Assembly: GCA_020744425.1 (NCBI GenBank)
Contig: JAGMUV010000038.1
Location: forward strand, 62,001 to 126,000
DNA length: 64,000 nt
DNA from: Dactylonectria macrodidyma
Lineage: Eukaryota; Ascomycota; Sordariomycetes; Hypocreales; Nectriaceae
Reading direction: 5' to 3'
In this document: positions 54,830-64,000 of the stretch, piece after piece
How the letters are laid out: every line of letters starts with the position of its first letter
Numbering within the stretch: the first letter of the stretch is position 1
Notes under the pieces: generated by a model
The model's input: the letters and a program-made list of their open reading frames with translations, nothing else
What the model was told of the DNA's origin: nothing
Databases searched by the model: none
Made by a program: the position numbers and the translations under genes

Positions 54830-57785
54830 TAGCCAGAATCGAGCCCTGGTTGAGGAGGCACTGCCACGCCATTGCTGGCTTGAAGCCATCGTCGTATACA
54901 GCGCTATGCTTATTAAACAAGCCGTCTGGGCCGCCTGTACGCATTCGGAAGTGTGTGAATTCGGAAAGGGCACGGTGGTATTCGTCGTCATTTTTCAGCT
55001 GTTTCTGCAAATACTCTTGTACGCGAGCAAAGACGCTAGGCGGCAGTTTCGAATTTGGACCTGTTGTATCAGGCCGGAGGGCATCGGCGATCCAATGTAT
55101 ATCGTACGTTTGCTTATCGAGCCGGGCTTTGAATATAGCGTCAATGTCGTCCCACGGAATATCAGGAAACTGATCAGCCTCTCCCATCTCAGCCCATTTG
55201 CTTTTGATTTGCAGCCAGCGATTTACAACCTGTGCGGTTCCCGCCCCATCAGCCTCGGAAGCGTGCTGAAATTCGTTCACCGGCTTTAGCACAGCGATCG
55301 CAGCCTCGAGTTTTAGCCAGAAGCCGTTGTCTTTGATGATTCGAACCGCTTCGGGCAGGAGAACGGGGCAATCTTGAGATCGCAGCTCATCTCGTACATC
55401 TTTTCGAATAGACCAGTCTCTGGCAGGGTCTCGAGAACGGAGGAGGGAGAAGAAAGAATTGTACTGAGAACCCCAGCGTGTAATTACACTATTCGGAACG
55501 AGCGAGTTAGTATATCGATTTCTCAGTCACAGCTAACGATTTACCGGTACCTTCTGATCAGCGCGCGAGTTACTCCGTTCCACCTTGTGCGCTGGCACAT
55601 TCTCAATCTTTGCAATTGTAATTTAGACCGCGAGAAGAACTTGAGAAGGGTGCTGACATTATTAAAGAGATCCTCAAAGAATGGAAGAAGAAGGATATCT
55701 TTAATTAGAAGCTGAAGGCCGTGAGAATCGCATAGAGAGAAGTTGATATGTGAGAGCTCTGGGAATCTCCCAAGCAAGTCGTGTACAGAGCGCATCGTGT
55801 TTTCGGTATCTGTACAGATAGAATTGATTCTGGAGAGATCACCGCCGCACAGTTGCTGCATTTCTCTCCATATCAACTTCACCCAATTTTCCGCTGTGTG
55901 CTGTTCGTCTCCCGTGTCAAACGTTTTCCAGTAGAAGGCTGGACCGTCTGGTAGTTGTACCGATATATTAACGATTCTGTGGCCCGAGACATTATCGGAA
56001 GCGTCAAATATGATATTGAACCATTCTGAGCTGGTAATGCGCTTGAAAACCTCGTCATAGAGTCCCTGATACAAGTCGGGAAGAATTCTTGTGATAACGG
56101 CGCGGTTAGGAGGCTTCCAGCCAGGCTTAATGCGATTGAAGAAATAGCGCCAACGGCGGCTCTCGAAAAGGCTGAAGGGCCGGCCGCCGGCGATTACAGC
56201 AGCGGCGGCATCATAGGCGAAACTGTGACTCTCGTCTTGCGAGATATGCTGGATTCCGACCTCGGTTATCTTCTTTTGTATGGCTTCAGAATATGAGGGA
56301 AGATAGCCAGCGTTGTCTTGAGCTTGACGCTCTTGTCGCTGCTTGGCTTGCCATTTCTCACACGCAGCGAGATGCTCTTTCGGCCTCCCAATAGAGGTCG
56401 CTGCAAAATCCTTCTGGCAGTGACGGCATCTGTATCGCTTGCTTTTCTTGGAGTCAGAGCGGCCGAGGTCGATAAACTGTCGCCAAATAAAGGCAGCATC
56501 AGCTTTGGTGGGCGCCATCTTTTGGCGATACCTTCAATCAGGAGAGAATGGCAGAGTGTGTTGAGCTGCTAAGCCAAACAGAGTTTTTGTACAGCCCCGT
56601 GCTTGTACAATATGACCCACAAATTCCCTTATTAGGAATATTATGGGTCCAGATTGTACGTACATAGTACGTGTACGTACATTTTCTTTCTGTACGTACG
56701 TACGTACAACACAGTTGTACAAACTGTACAACATCCCTAATCGGGTTCGCCATCGCGAAGCGTACGCTCGTACTCTTCGTCTGATCCAAAGGTTGCTGCT
56801 CTCCATATATTCTTCCACTGAACGACTGCCAAAACTGCCTCTGGGTGCTGGCTTTGGATATCGGTAGCTATCATGTAGAAGGAAGATCGCTTTGCATGTC
56901 CAGATTTGGGCTTGAACAGTCGCACAGAGGCGAACTTGTGGAATCTCCTGAGGATAGCCACGGTACCCCACGCCTCAACTTTATGGAAGAGAACGATCAT
57001 GGTTCCTCCTTCCTTGACATGCTCGAGACCGAGAGCTAGCTGCGTGGTCACTAATCTACGGGCCTCTCGCTTCTCCCGGTAAGAGGCTCGCGAGTGCGTT
57101 CGTAGGACTTGGCCGTCGCAAATGATCAGATCGAAGTGTTGCCCCGGTTTCAGGTGCTGCGGCAAAAAGTTCTGGGTATCTGGATGGTCCGTAGGCGTAT
57201 CCTGCACTCCCATGTCTGTGGCTAGCATCGTAATGTCTAGGAACCTCTTCTCGACATTCGGGTTTTCGGGCAAGAAGGCATGATGACCTCCCATCGAAGT
57301 CGGCAAGCTGAATGCTAAGGCATGTGATTCGGGGTTGAGGCCCAACGCCGTTGCCAGGAAGCCTCCTGGGGCCATACACATGTCGAGGATGCTAGGCGGC
57401 TCCGATTTACTCCCGTGCGCTGTAAAGGCACTGGCGTGATCCTGAAGCTCATGCCCAATTGTCTTCATCAATCGATAGAAGTATACAGCTATCCTCTCAT
57501 TGCCTTCGTCTGCGTTACGGCGTTGCTTCTTGAAGAACGCATCGCCCTTTGGATTATTCCAGCCCTAAGACCAGCCTTAGGAACGTCTGGGAGAAACAAC
57601 AAATGTTGTTGGCGATGCAGAGCACTAACCATTTTTCGGAGTTCCGCGAGCTCTCGGAATTCGGAGACGTTCTCAATTAGGTAAGCTACGATAACGATGT
57701 TTGCAGACGAATCCAGCGAAGGATCATGAACATTTCCGTCGGTTCCTAGGACCGTGGTCTTTCCAGCCGCTGTGAATGATTCCAT

Positions 57786-60161
57786 TTTCGCTTTGTGATG
57801 GGCTCAAGTTTTGCAGTCAATATCCGCCGGTTCGAGAATCGAGACGCTGAACATAGGAGCGCGATTATTATAGTAATATTTACCTTGGCTCAACGATTGC
57901 TACTCAATCATGATCGGATATGTGATGGTTCAGAGTGTGTGCACTGGTGGCTGAATGCGGTACGCCCTTTACATCACTGCGGCTCACCAGTTGAGGGCGG
58001 CAGCTTTGGTCCGGTGATCAAATGTGACACCCATGCTGGAGGGCCTCAAATTAGTCCCGAGAAGATTGACACTCAGTATTTACCAACCACAGCCCGATCT
58101 CTCGGGAAGGGGTGCCACCAACATGCTCGTGACCACGCATCGGTGTGTCATATCGCGGAAGAGTGACGTGTCTGAGGATCTTGATGGGATGATATACGTT
58201 ATCTCTTCTCCGGGGAAAGAGAAGCTGCGTCGATCCATTGCGGCTTTTGGTTTCGATGTCAACTCCTTGTCAAATACCCCATTAACGGCTTGTTTGACCG
58301 GCTGCAGCCACAAAAGCCCCATTGTAGGGGTCGAGGCTTACAAGCAGGGCGAATGAGCACACGTCAGAGAGGTACCCAATTGCAGGCAGCGGATCAAGTC
58401 GTGGCGGGGACATATGTGTAGTAGACCTTCGGTGACTTCTGATCAGCAGACAAATGTAGAGGTGAGCAACCAAGGAAGCGTTTATTCAGCTAGGCGGGTC
58501 ACTCGTCGGTGTGTGATGAGCAAGAGGGGGTTGCCTTGAAAGAAGATGCATGAGAAATTGTGGTGGCGCAGTGAGGAGAGGAACTGTCGACTCAGCAACA
58601 AGTGTCACAGGATTGGGAATAATGGCCGCGGCATCTTGCCCCAGTCTAGCAGTGAGTAGCTGAAAGCGTTGCTTGCCCCACACACCCCGTCAGCATCAAG
58701 TCGAAGTAGGGCAGACCGGCCCGCCAGGTGCAGATCGCTTAGAGCCGACTACCGGTAGATGAATGCTGCTGCATTGTACTCCGTAGGTGTTGTTGTGACC
58801 GAGCTTGCTGCGTTGTCTCACACAATACGAAGACCCAGGTGATGCTTCTCAACCGGCAGCAGCCAAGGTGGATAAAATCGGCAAGATATGGTATTTTCTC
58901 AACCAACGCTACCCGAAAATGCATTAAACCATTGCCGCCTGGTACGTAAACCTGCAGCAACACAAAACAATCATACACTTTGCCGCCCGAACTACACGTT
59001 GCCTTAGTGGAGCTGGGGTGGGGTTGTGGGGTCGCGCGATCGGCTGTGCTGCGTGTGAGAGGGCCTGAGCGGTCGTCAGTGTTCAAATGATCCTATTTGT
59101 GTTGCTCAAGACGTACATACATCCTGACGAGGACATTGGATCCGGGGAGGGAGGCAGCTATCGATGAAGATCATTATTGTGGATCACTCTCTGTGCTATG
59201 GAGGAATGAGGCCAGACTGCAAGTGGGGCACAGATCGCAAACAGCATGTCCGCGATTACGGATCTATAAATACTATATTAACCCGACTCTCCTGTTTTGA
59301 TGTGATTTAGTAGTGCTTTTAGCGGGTTGTTATGGTGGGATATGGAACTTGTTGGACTGACCCTCGGATGCCGGACTAGGGGCCCGGATAAGAACAATCC
59401 CTGATACATCAATATCATGTCTTAGTGTTAGATTGTGGCTGGGTAATGCATCAAGGAGGTTATTCAGGTATCAGAATACCGGGATATCTGCATCCATGGC
59501 TGAAGATGATGATAAAACCCCGCTCTAGAGGAAAGTGGAGACGAGAGTCAACGAGAACAAGAACAACAAGAACAACCACACATATCATCAAGAATTGATC
59601 TACATTTATCTGTCTATCCCTAATCCTTACTAAAGACACACCGCGTATCCAACACTTAGTCATAGGGGGGGGGGGGGGGGGTGAGATTGACCTAAAAACC
59701 CCTCACCGGAGTTAGCAGGCAGGAAGGATCCTAGATCAAGATAATCATCGTCTTTGGGACTCCACAATGCATTGATCCCGATCAGTCTGATCGAATTACC
59801 CGTATCGGACCCAACAGAACTTTAAATCTGACCCTTCCTCCTGCACTGACCATTCCTTGTAATCCACTTTCGACGTTATCTATCAAATGTACTGTAAACT
59901 TCAACCTGGTTGCACTCCTTCAAATGAGGGTTTCTGCTTTTTATATGAAATAGGCGATATGTCCTCGAAGTTGCCTTTCAATGCATGTCTTTTTTATCCA
60001 TTTTAACAGCCGGGTTCTAATAGAACTCTACATCCTCGATTTTAAAAGAACTCTATCCCCTGTCATCAATAGCGCGGTTTCCATTTGTATGGATTTTAAA
60101 AGAACTCTTCGAACAGTTCTTTCATACATTACTGAGTAGTAGTAGTAGTAGTAGTAGCCGA
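57786..60161. other. Gene-poor interval, 2.4 kb, with a 17-base G run
   Basis: No gene is supported. The part next to 57786 is the promoter side of the methyltransferase gene. A run of 17 G occupies 59665-59681 and an AGT trinucleotide run 60135-60157. Short frames in between lack motifs. Confidence 0.45.
59665..59681 (+). repeat. Poly-G run (17)
   Basis: Seventeen consecutive G, capable of quadruplex formation and prone to sequencing error. Confidence 0.9.
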
Positions 60162-60942
60162 CTATCCTATGAAAGCTAGCGGGTTCTTCTTTGGTTTGGT
60201 TTGGCTTGGTTTGGTCATCTCATTTAGGTACATCAATTGATCGTAGGTTAACTGCGGTAGTTCTTTTAGCAGCTGCCTGAGATTCTCCTCCTCTAACAGC
60301 TCTCGCCTCGTATGTAAGATCTTTACACCGGCTGTTCGCATTCCTTGGTCCTCTTCTATTGTGGATACGTATGCTTCTCGCAAGGCATCTAGTAGGTAGG
60401 GTGACCTCCAGTGTTGTAGGGCCGCTGCTTCAAATTTCCTTAGCGACAAAGCCTTTAGGAGAGGAATGTCGTATTTCTCGGCGAGTGCATATACTTTGAC
60501 ATGGAGGACCAAGTCAGAATCATTGGGGCCAGTATTATCTGAGGGTGAGTTGGGAGCTTCATCTTTCTGTACAACACCGATTTCGGCGTTCAGGCCAGGA
60601 GCGGAACGGGTGTTATTGTAATCCGATCGGTAGAAGAATTGAACGATACAGTCGACTGATAGGGGGTCATCATCTAGGAAATTGAAGGAGTTCGTGGGAG
60701 TATGTGTGCTATAGTCGCCCGATTTATCCCGGTTAGCATCCTGGTGTTTGCAAGATTTGGGTATAACGGGAGACTGGAAACACACGACGGCGCGATGTGC
60801 TGCATAGGTTCTCTTGGTGGAGATAAGTGTGAGGTCGGAGTAAATGCCAGTAGTAAAGAGCCTGGTTCACTATTCAGAACACTTTCGTCAATATGACAGC
60901 AGCGTCAGCATACCTATCAAGTAACGCCATGAACTCCTCCAT
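60162..60942 (-). CDS. BTB/POZ domain protein, two exons
   Basis: ATG 60940-60942 opens a 29-base exon (60914-60942). A 52-bp intron (60862-60913, GTATGC..ACCAG) joins it to exon 2 (60162-60861) for 242 residues. Only the spliced form recovers the full BTB start: MEEFMALLDRLFTTGIYSDL, then TYAAHRAVVCFQSPV. Later blocks are DDDPLSVDCIVQFFYRSDY, VKVYALAEKYDIPLLKALSL and an HWRSPYLLDALREAY helix, the usual fungal BTB arrangement. An inserted polar loop (about 82-115) separates the two halves. Such proteins are often adaptors or Cullin-3 partners, but no second domain is present to suggest a target. The Lys/Thr-Gln tail is encoded by TTTGG repeats. Confidence 0.87.
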
Positions 60943-62171
60943 AACGGAGGTTTGTTGACTACGTCAAATGCGCAACAGGACACTCAGCGGGCCAAGATTT
61001 AGTAAAGAGATTGAGGCTTAGAGGCAATAGGTAAGGTAAGAATCCTGGCCCTTTAAGCCATTGTTCAGGCTGGAAAGTGGGGCCTGGTTTTCAAATCAGG
61101 CATTGAGGCAGCTTTGCAGTGAATGTGCTAGCTGATGTCTTCAAGCCCCACCGCATTGGGAGCACTAAGGTAAAGTGGAAGTTGATAATTACAATGAGAT
61201 CTAGACCTACGTGGCATGTGACAATAATAATACTTGCTAAACCTACAATTGCAGAATACCACACCTAGACTGCATAGTCATTGCTATTGGTGGCGCTTTT
61301 GAGGGGAATGGGAGGGTAGGATAGTGAATTTAGAAACTCCTAAGGGGCATGAAAATGCAAGTTGTGCGGGTTATTGGCCTTGCATTGCTAGGAAGCAACG
61401 AATATTCATCCTGTTCCGATTTATCCTCGACGCAATAGGCTATCTACGCCCCTTGGCCATCTCCATTCTCTCGGTTCCGACTTGGGTCGTGATATAGACA
61501 GCTGTTCATGTGGACTTCTGGTGCAGTTTCCTAGTTGGACAATAATTCAGAGGAGTCCGGCACCAGGGATATATTTTGCGAAAGCTAATAGCACGGCGGG
61601 TCCGAGTCAGCCAGTCGCAACCACACCAAAGCTCGAGGGCGAAAGTATGCAAACTTTATTACGGAGCCAATAAAAGAAAATTGGGTTGCAATGCTTTGCA
61701 TGCATAGTGGATGTCACAGACGACCGAATGGGGATTGGGCACAGTAGGGTGGTGGTTGAATACATACCAGTCCCCTGACACAAGGTTCTATCCTCGAGGT
61801 TATAGCGCAAAACAAGCACTAGGCTGAAAGCTTAACGTAAAGGCAACCAAGGCTGGTTGTTACCATGAGGGCATAATGCACCAATAGAGGAGACGAATTA
61901 ATTGAAACTTTTTGCTGGGGACCGCCTTCAATCGTCATAATTGATAATTCTCATCATCATAGCAGACGTCTTCCTACATGTGATAGAGTGCCTCGGGTGG
62001 CTAGTCACTTAAAATTCACAAATAGCGTTCCCACAGCACCGTCATCACATGTGTAGAGAAAGGTCCTGGTCCCTACACGAACGCCGTGCCATAAATGAGC
62101 TATGAGTGGTACGCGTACCATGGATTATCACAATAACCGCTTTCACCACATCTAGAAGTTATCGAAATTCA
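60943..62171. other. Intergenic, 1.2 kb
   Basis: Divergent promoter space between the BTB gene and the DUF7587-like gene. No gene or repeat recognised. Confidence 0.45.
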
Positions 62172-63052
62172 ATGATGGAAGATCTTGATTTGGACTATCG
62201 CGCAGTTCAACGTCTTCTGCTGCCTTCCGCGATCACACTCTCAACCGAGGAATGGCTCCATTCCTGGCTTACCCCGTGCTGTCCGTCACTCAAGGTGCCA
62301 CTGCTAAGACTATGGGATTCCTATTCAGGCAGCCAACCAGGTGAAAGAAATAACATGGAATCCAGGGATCCTAATAAACGACTTGACACAGCTGAATCTC
62401 GCATTAAATCCCTGACCACGCATATCAATCATGCAACCTGGGAACCAACGCCATACATCTCTTTCACAAGTTCACCTCAAGCAATCACAGAGCTTGCGAG
62501 CTTGAGAAATCATCGAAATAGGGGGCCTCACACCCTCACCGCCATCCATCCAGGAATTCGGAGGAGCAAACAGTTGCCCATCCTCGATGTGGAGGCTGAA
62601 ATGAATCATTACAATATACCCGATCCGTACCGCAGATCTAAAGAGTATTACAAAGGCCATTACGTTTGTATCTGGAAGGTTACAGAGGCAGAAATTGTCG
62701 GCCACTGGTCATGGGACGCCCTGAACCAGAACCCTGACTGGTATGATGATATTGTTCTGCCTGCCTTCGAGCAGTTTGGGAGTCAACGACCGAATGATAT
62801 GTCGTATGACTTTAGTCTTTCAAATGCCATGGCAAATCTCTCTGGTGAGTCTCGAGAAATACGTACGTGTGCAGAGCTAATTAAAGTGAAGTTGTGGACA
62901 ACCGCTACACGAAAAACGACGATGATTCCGACAATCATAGTGAAGGCCTTCCTTGTTATTGGGAGACTGGTTCGAGCTGGGATACCGACGATGAGGTCGA
63001 AGAAGCGAATAGATCTGATGATATTATCAAGATAATCGAAGGAGATTGGTAA
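62172..63052 (+). CDS. DUF7587-like hypothetical protein, two exons
   Basis: ATG 62172 (a second ATG follows at 62175) opens exon 1 (62172-62844). A 47-bp intron (62845-62891, GTGAGT..GTGAAG) joins exon 2 (62892-63052), giving 277 residues. The central part (about residues 93-220) matches the fungal DUF7587 pattern: TPYISFTSSPQAITELA, LPILDVEAEMNHYNIPDPY, YYKGHYVCIWKVTEAEIVGH and NPDWYDDIVLPAFEQF. Function is unknown; the domain is found in many fungal hypothetical proteins. Without splicing the frame continues to 63035 with an unlikely basic tail, while the spliced tail is acidic (DTDDEVEEAN) and ends cleanly at TAA. The AAG acceptor is unusual, so the 3' end is the weaker part. Confidence 0.72.
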
Positions 63053-63589
63053 AGAGCCGTACTACTTAAAACAATCTATTATAAACGCGTTCCCGTGTTT
63101 ATGTCAGCCTGTGCTGAGTCCCTGGAAATTTAAGTGCCTGCTACTCCGTAGAAGGTAGCTACTCGTCAACCAGGAAGCTAGAATCGACGAACTTTCCGCA
63201 ATCGCAAGGTTCAGCGAGGGATGGGCCGATGCATTGTTGTGGAAAACATTAAACAAGAGCAACGAGGTGGTTTCAATAGCGACGTTGTCTCAGACGACCT
63301 CTTAGGCTGAATAAGGCCAAGGTTGGCTGAGAGGGAACAGTACCATACATTCGCTCTTCCCTATTACTATGTCGAATGTCCCAAGGTACCACCAATATCT
63401 ATGGATATAAATAACTGTGATCCAACATGCTCTCCGTGTCGAAAATCTTACTTTCAGACAAATGTTTTGGTTTGGGCTCAAAAACTAAGTAACGTGCAAG
63501 ATAAGCGAGTGGCTCAGACAAGCAAGTGGCTCATACAACTATAATAACGCGACTACCTACATTTAACAACATTTTCTCAACCACCAACA

Positions 63590-63817
63590 ATGGGTTCACC
63601 TAGTAATGAAAGGCGCTTGATCCTAGCTATTCAAGCAATCCAAAACAACCCAACGCTAAGCGCACGAGCCGCTATTTTACTATCTTTATATCTGGTTTTG
63701 GAAGTCTTGTATTTACCCAAATCTCGTACAAGTGTAAGGCAGGCTGATGCCATCCGCAGGTCTCTGGATTCTGAGATATGGAGTAAAACAGTAAACGATC
63801 GAAGGCCACTCAGATAA
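63590..63817 (+). pseudogene. Possible pogo-type transposase N-terminal remnant
   Basis: ATG 63590 is followed by SNERRLILAIQAIQNNPTLSA, which resembles the psq helix-turn-helix opening of fungal pogo-like transposases. After about 30 residues the match fades and the frame ends at 63817. No terminal repeat was found nearby, and the rest of the element would lie to the right. This is a weak call. Confidence 0.35.
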
Positions 63818-64000
63818 GTTAGATTTGCCGGAATTTTGGCACGCATGTCAGGTATCATCTAAGAAAATATTCTACGAACATCTAGGCCGGGATGTTTTAA
63901 GACGTATGTGGACAGGCAGCCATCGTAGCATGTCATGCCATGTTGAAGGAAAAGAAAAAAGGGGGGGGGCGTTTACCTTTCGTTGTCCCAGGTGCTGGTG

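Larger units (their letters stand above)
51631..56518 (-). pseudogene. hAT transposase of element 3, split by the nested transposon
   Basis: Read on the minus strand, ATG 56516-56518 starts a BED-like finger (YRCRHCQKDF..HLAAC). The core has FNIIFDASDNVSGHRIVN, ICTDTENTMRSVHDLLG and FSLCDSHGLQLL. An intron of about 120 bp is likely near 55430-55550 (GTACCG..). A further stretch (RWLQIKSKWAEMGEADQFPD; FARVQEYLQKQL) runs to 54832, where the nested element starts. On the far side, from 52025, the frame continues VAVKVMNTLANSVPSERSFS and IHTKARNRL, the hAT dimerisation block, to a stop at 51631. Removing the nested element with one TA joins the two parts in frame. Apart from that insertion no other break was proven, but the 55293-55540 stretch is unsure. 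Confidence 0.85.
51465..56739 (-). mobile_element. hAT transposon 3, itself interrupted by a pogo element
   Basis: The right end reads TAGGGATGTTGTACAG on the minus strand, a standard hAT start. The left end begins after ATCGGGT at 51458-51464. The same ATCGGGT stands at 56740-56746, giving a target duplication of 7 identical bases out of 8. Subterminal GTACGTAC arrays lie at both ends (51482-51565 and 56653-56707). The left end forms an 11-bp hairpin with the flank (GTGCATCGGGT / ACCCGATGCAC). Without the nested 2.8-kb element it would be about 2.47 kb, a normal autonomous hAT size. Confidence 0.87.
51332..57785 (-). pseudogene. FtsJ-type (RrmJ-fold) methyltransferase gene split by a hAT insertion
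   Basis: ATG 57783-57785 starts exon 1 (57630-57785). A 65-bp intron (57565-57629, GTTAGT..CTTAG) leads to exon 2 from 57564. Together 327 residues are intact to 56740. The SAM-binding motif ILDMCMAPGGF (about residues 111-121), the catalytic Asp in DLIICDGQ (about 202) and Lys in IVLFHKVE (about 247) fit the K-D-K-E FtsJ fold of RNA 2'-O-ribose methyltransferases. At 56740 the frame meets the hAT end, whose first bases supply TAG. The remaining 41 codons (AHELLQEFGSQLVALG to a TAG at 51332-51334) continue in the same frame on the far side of the hAT, 5.3 kb away. The undisturbed protein would be about 368 residues. The truncated form may still fold, since the core motifs precede the break. 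Confidence 0.88.

Noticed and set aside
57795..58356. Plus-strand frames divergent from the methyltransferase
   Set aside because: No motif and no splice support; the codons look random.
1..64000. Starship captain (DUF3435), biosynthetic gene cluster, CRISPR or toxin-antitoxin system
   Set aside because: No tyrosine recombinase, PKS/NRPS/terpene enzyme, repeat-spacer array or paired small genes were seen. The region is better explained by independent transposon insertions.

Overview
This window is filamentous ascomycete (Pezizomycotina) nuclear DNA, possibly Eurotiales-like, although the genus cannot be fixed from sequence alone. Protein genes carry 45-67 bp GT..AG introns with CTAAT/CTAAC-like branch points. 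The gene families are fungal: Zn2Cys6 and C2H2 transcription factors, a rhodopsin-like membrane protein, FunK1, BTB, DUF3716- and DUF7587-like proteins. There are no operons, CRISPR arrays or rRNA genes. Roughly a third to a half of the window is transposon-derived, so it reads as an accessory, repeat-rich region.

Layout. 1-540: 3' end of a short-chain dehydrogenase gene. 3.8-5.0 kb: Zn2Cys6 regulator. 5.3-6.8 kb: NACHT remnant fused to a decayed piggyBac transposase. 6.8-12.9 kb: decayed non-canonical Helitron (minus strand). 13.5-14.2 kb: DUF3716-like gene with a frameshift. 14.9-17.2 kb: long Arg/Asp-rich coiled-coil gene. 17.6-18.9 kb: FunK1 kinase pseudogene. 20.6-21.7 kb: two-exon orphan. 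24.0-25.1 kb: C2H2 regulator, with a LINE RNase H fragment beside it. 28.6-29.8 kb: five-exon rhodopsin-like gene. 30.3-34.6 and 34.8-39.2 kb: two dead hAT elements with recognisable terminal inverted repeats. 39.2-41.1 kb: copia debris, an eight-unit minisatellite, and LTR-like pieces with a half-tRNA-type primer site. 41.2-42.5 kb: broken hypothetical gene. 44.0-45.2 kb: complete but divergent GCN5 acetyltransferase, followed by a RecQ-like helicase pseudogene. 47.6-48.3 kb: forkhead gene. 48.3-50.6 kb: apparently intact pogo/Fot1-type transposon with perfect 68-bp inverted repeats. 51.3-57.8 kb: FtsJ-type methyltransferase gene split by a hAT element that is itself split by a second pogo-type element. 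60.2-60.9 kb: BTB gene. 62.2-63.1 kb: DUF7587-like gene.

The strongest observation is the three-layer nest at 51.3-57.8 kb. Conceptual removal of each layer restores an uninterrupted reading frame at both junctions, and the hAT end itself supplies the stop codon that now ends the methyltransferase. The best candidate for a currently mobile element is the pogo element at 48,348-50,554. The best candidate for unusual host biology is the complete but divergent GCN5 copy inside this transposon-rich stretch. No new defence system, biosynthetic cluster or Starship captain recombinase was recognised.
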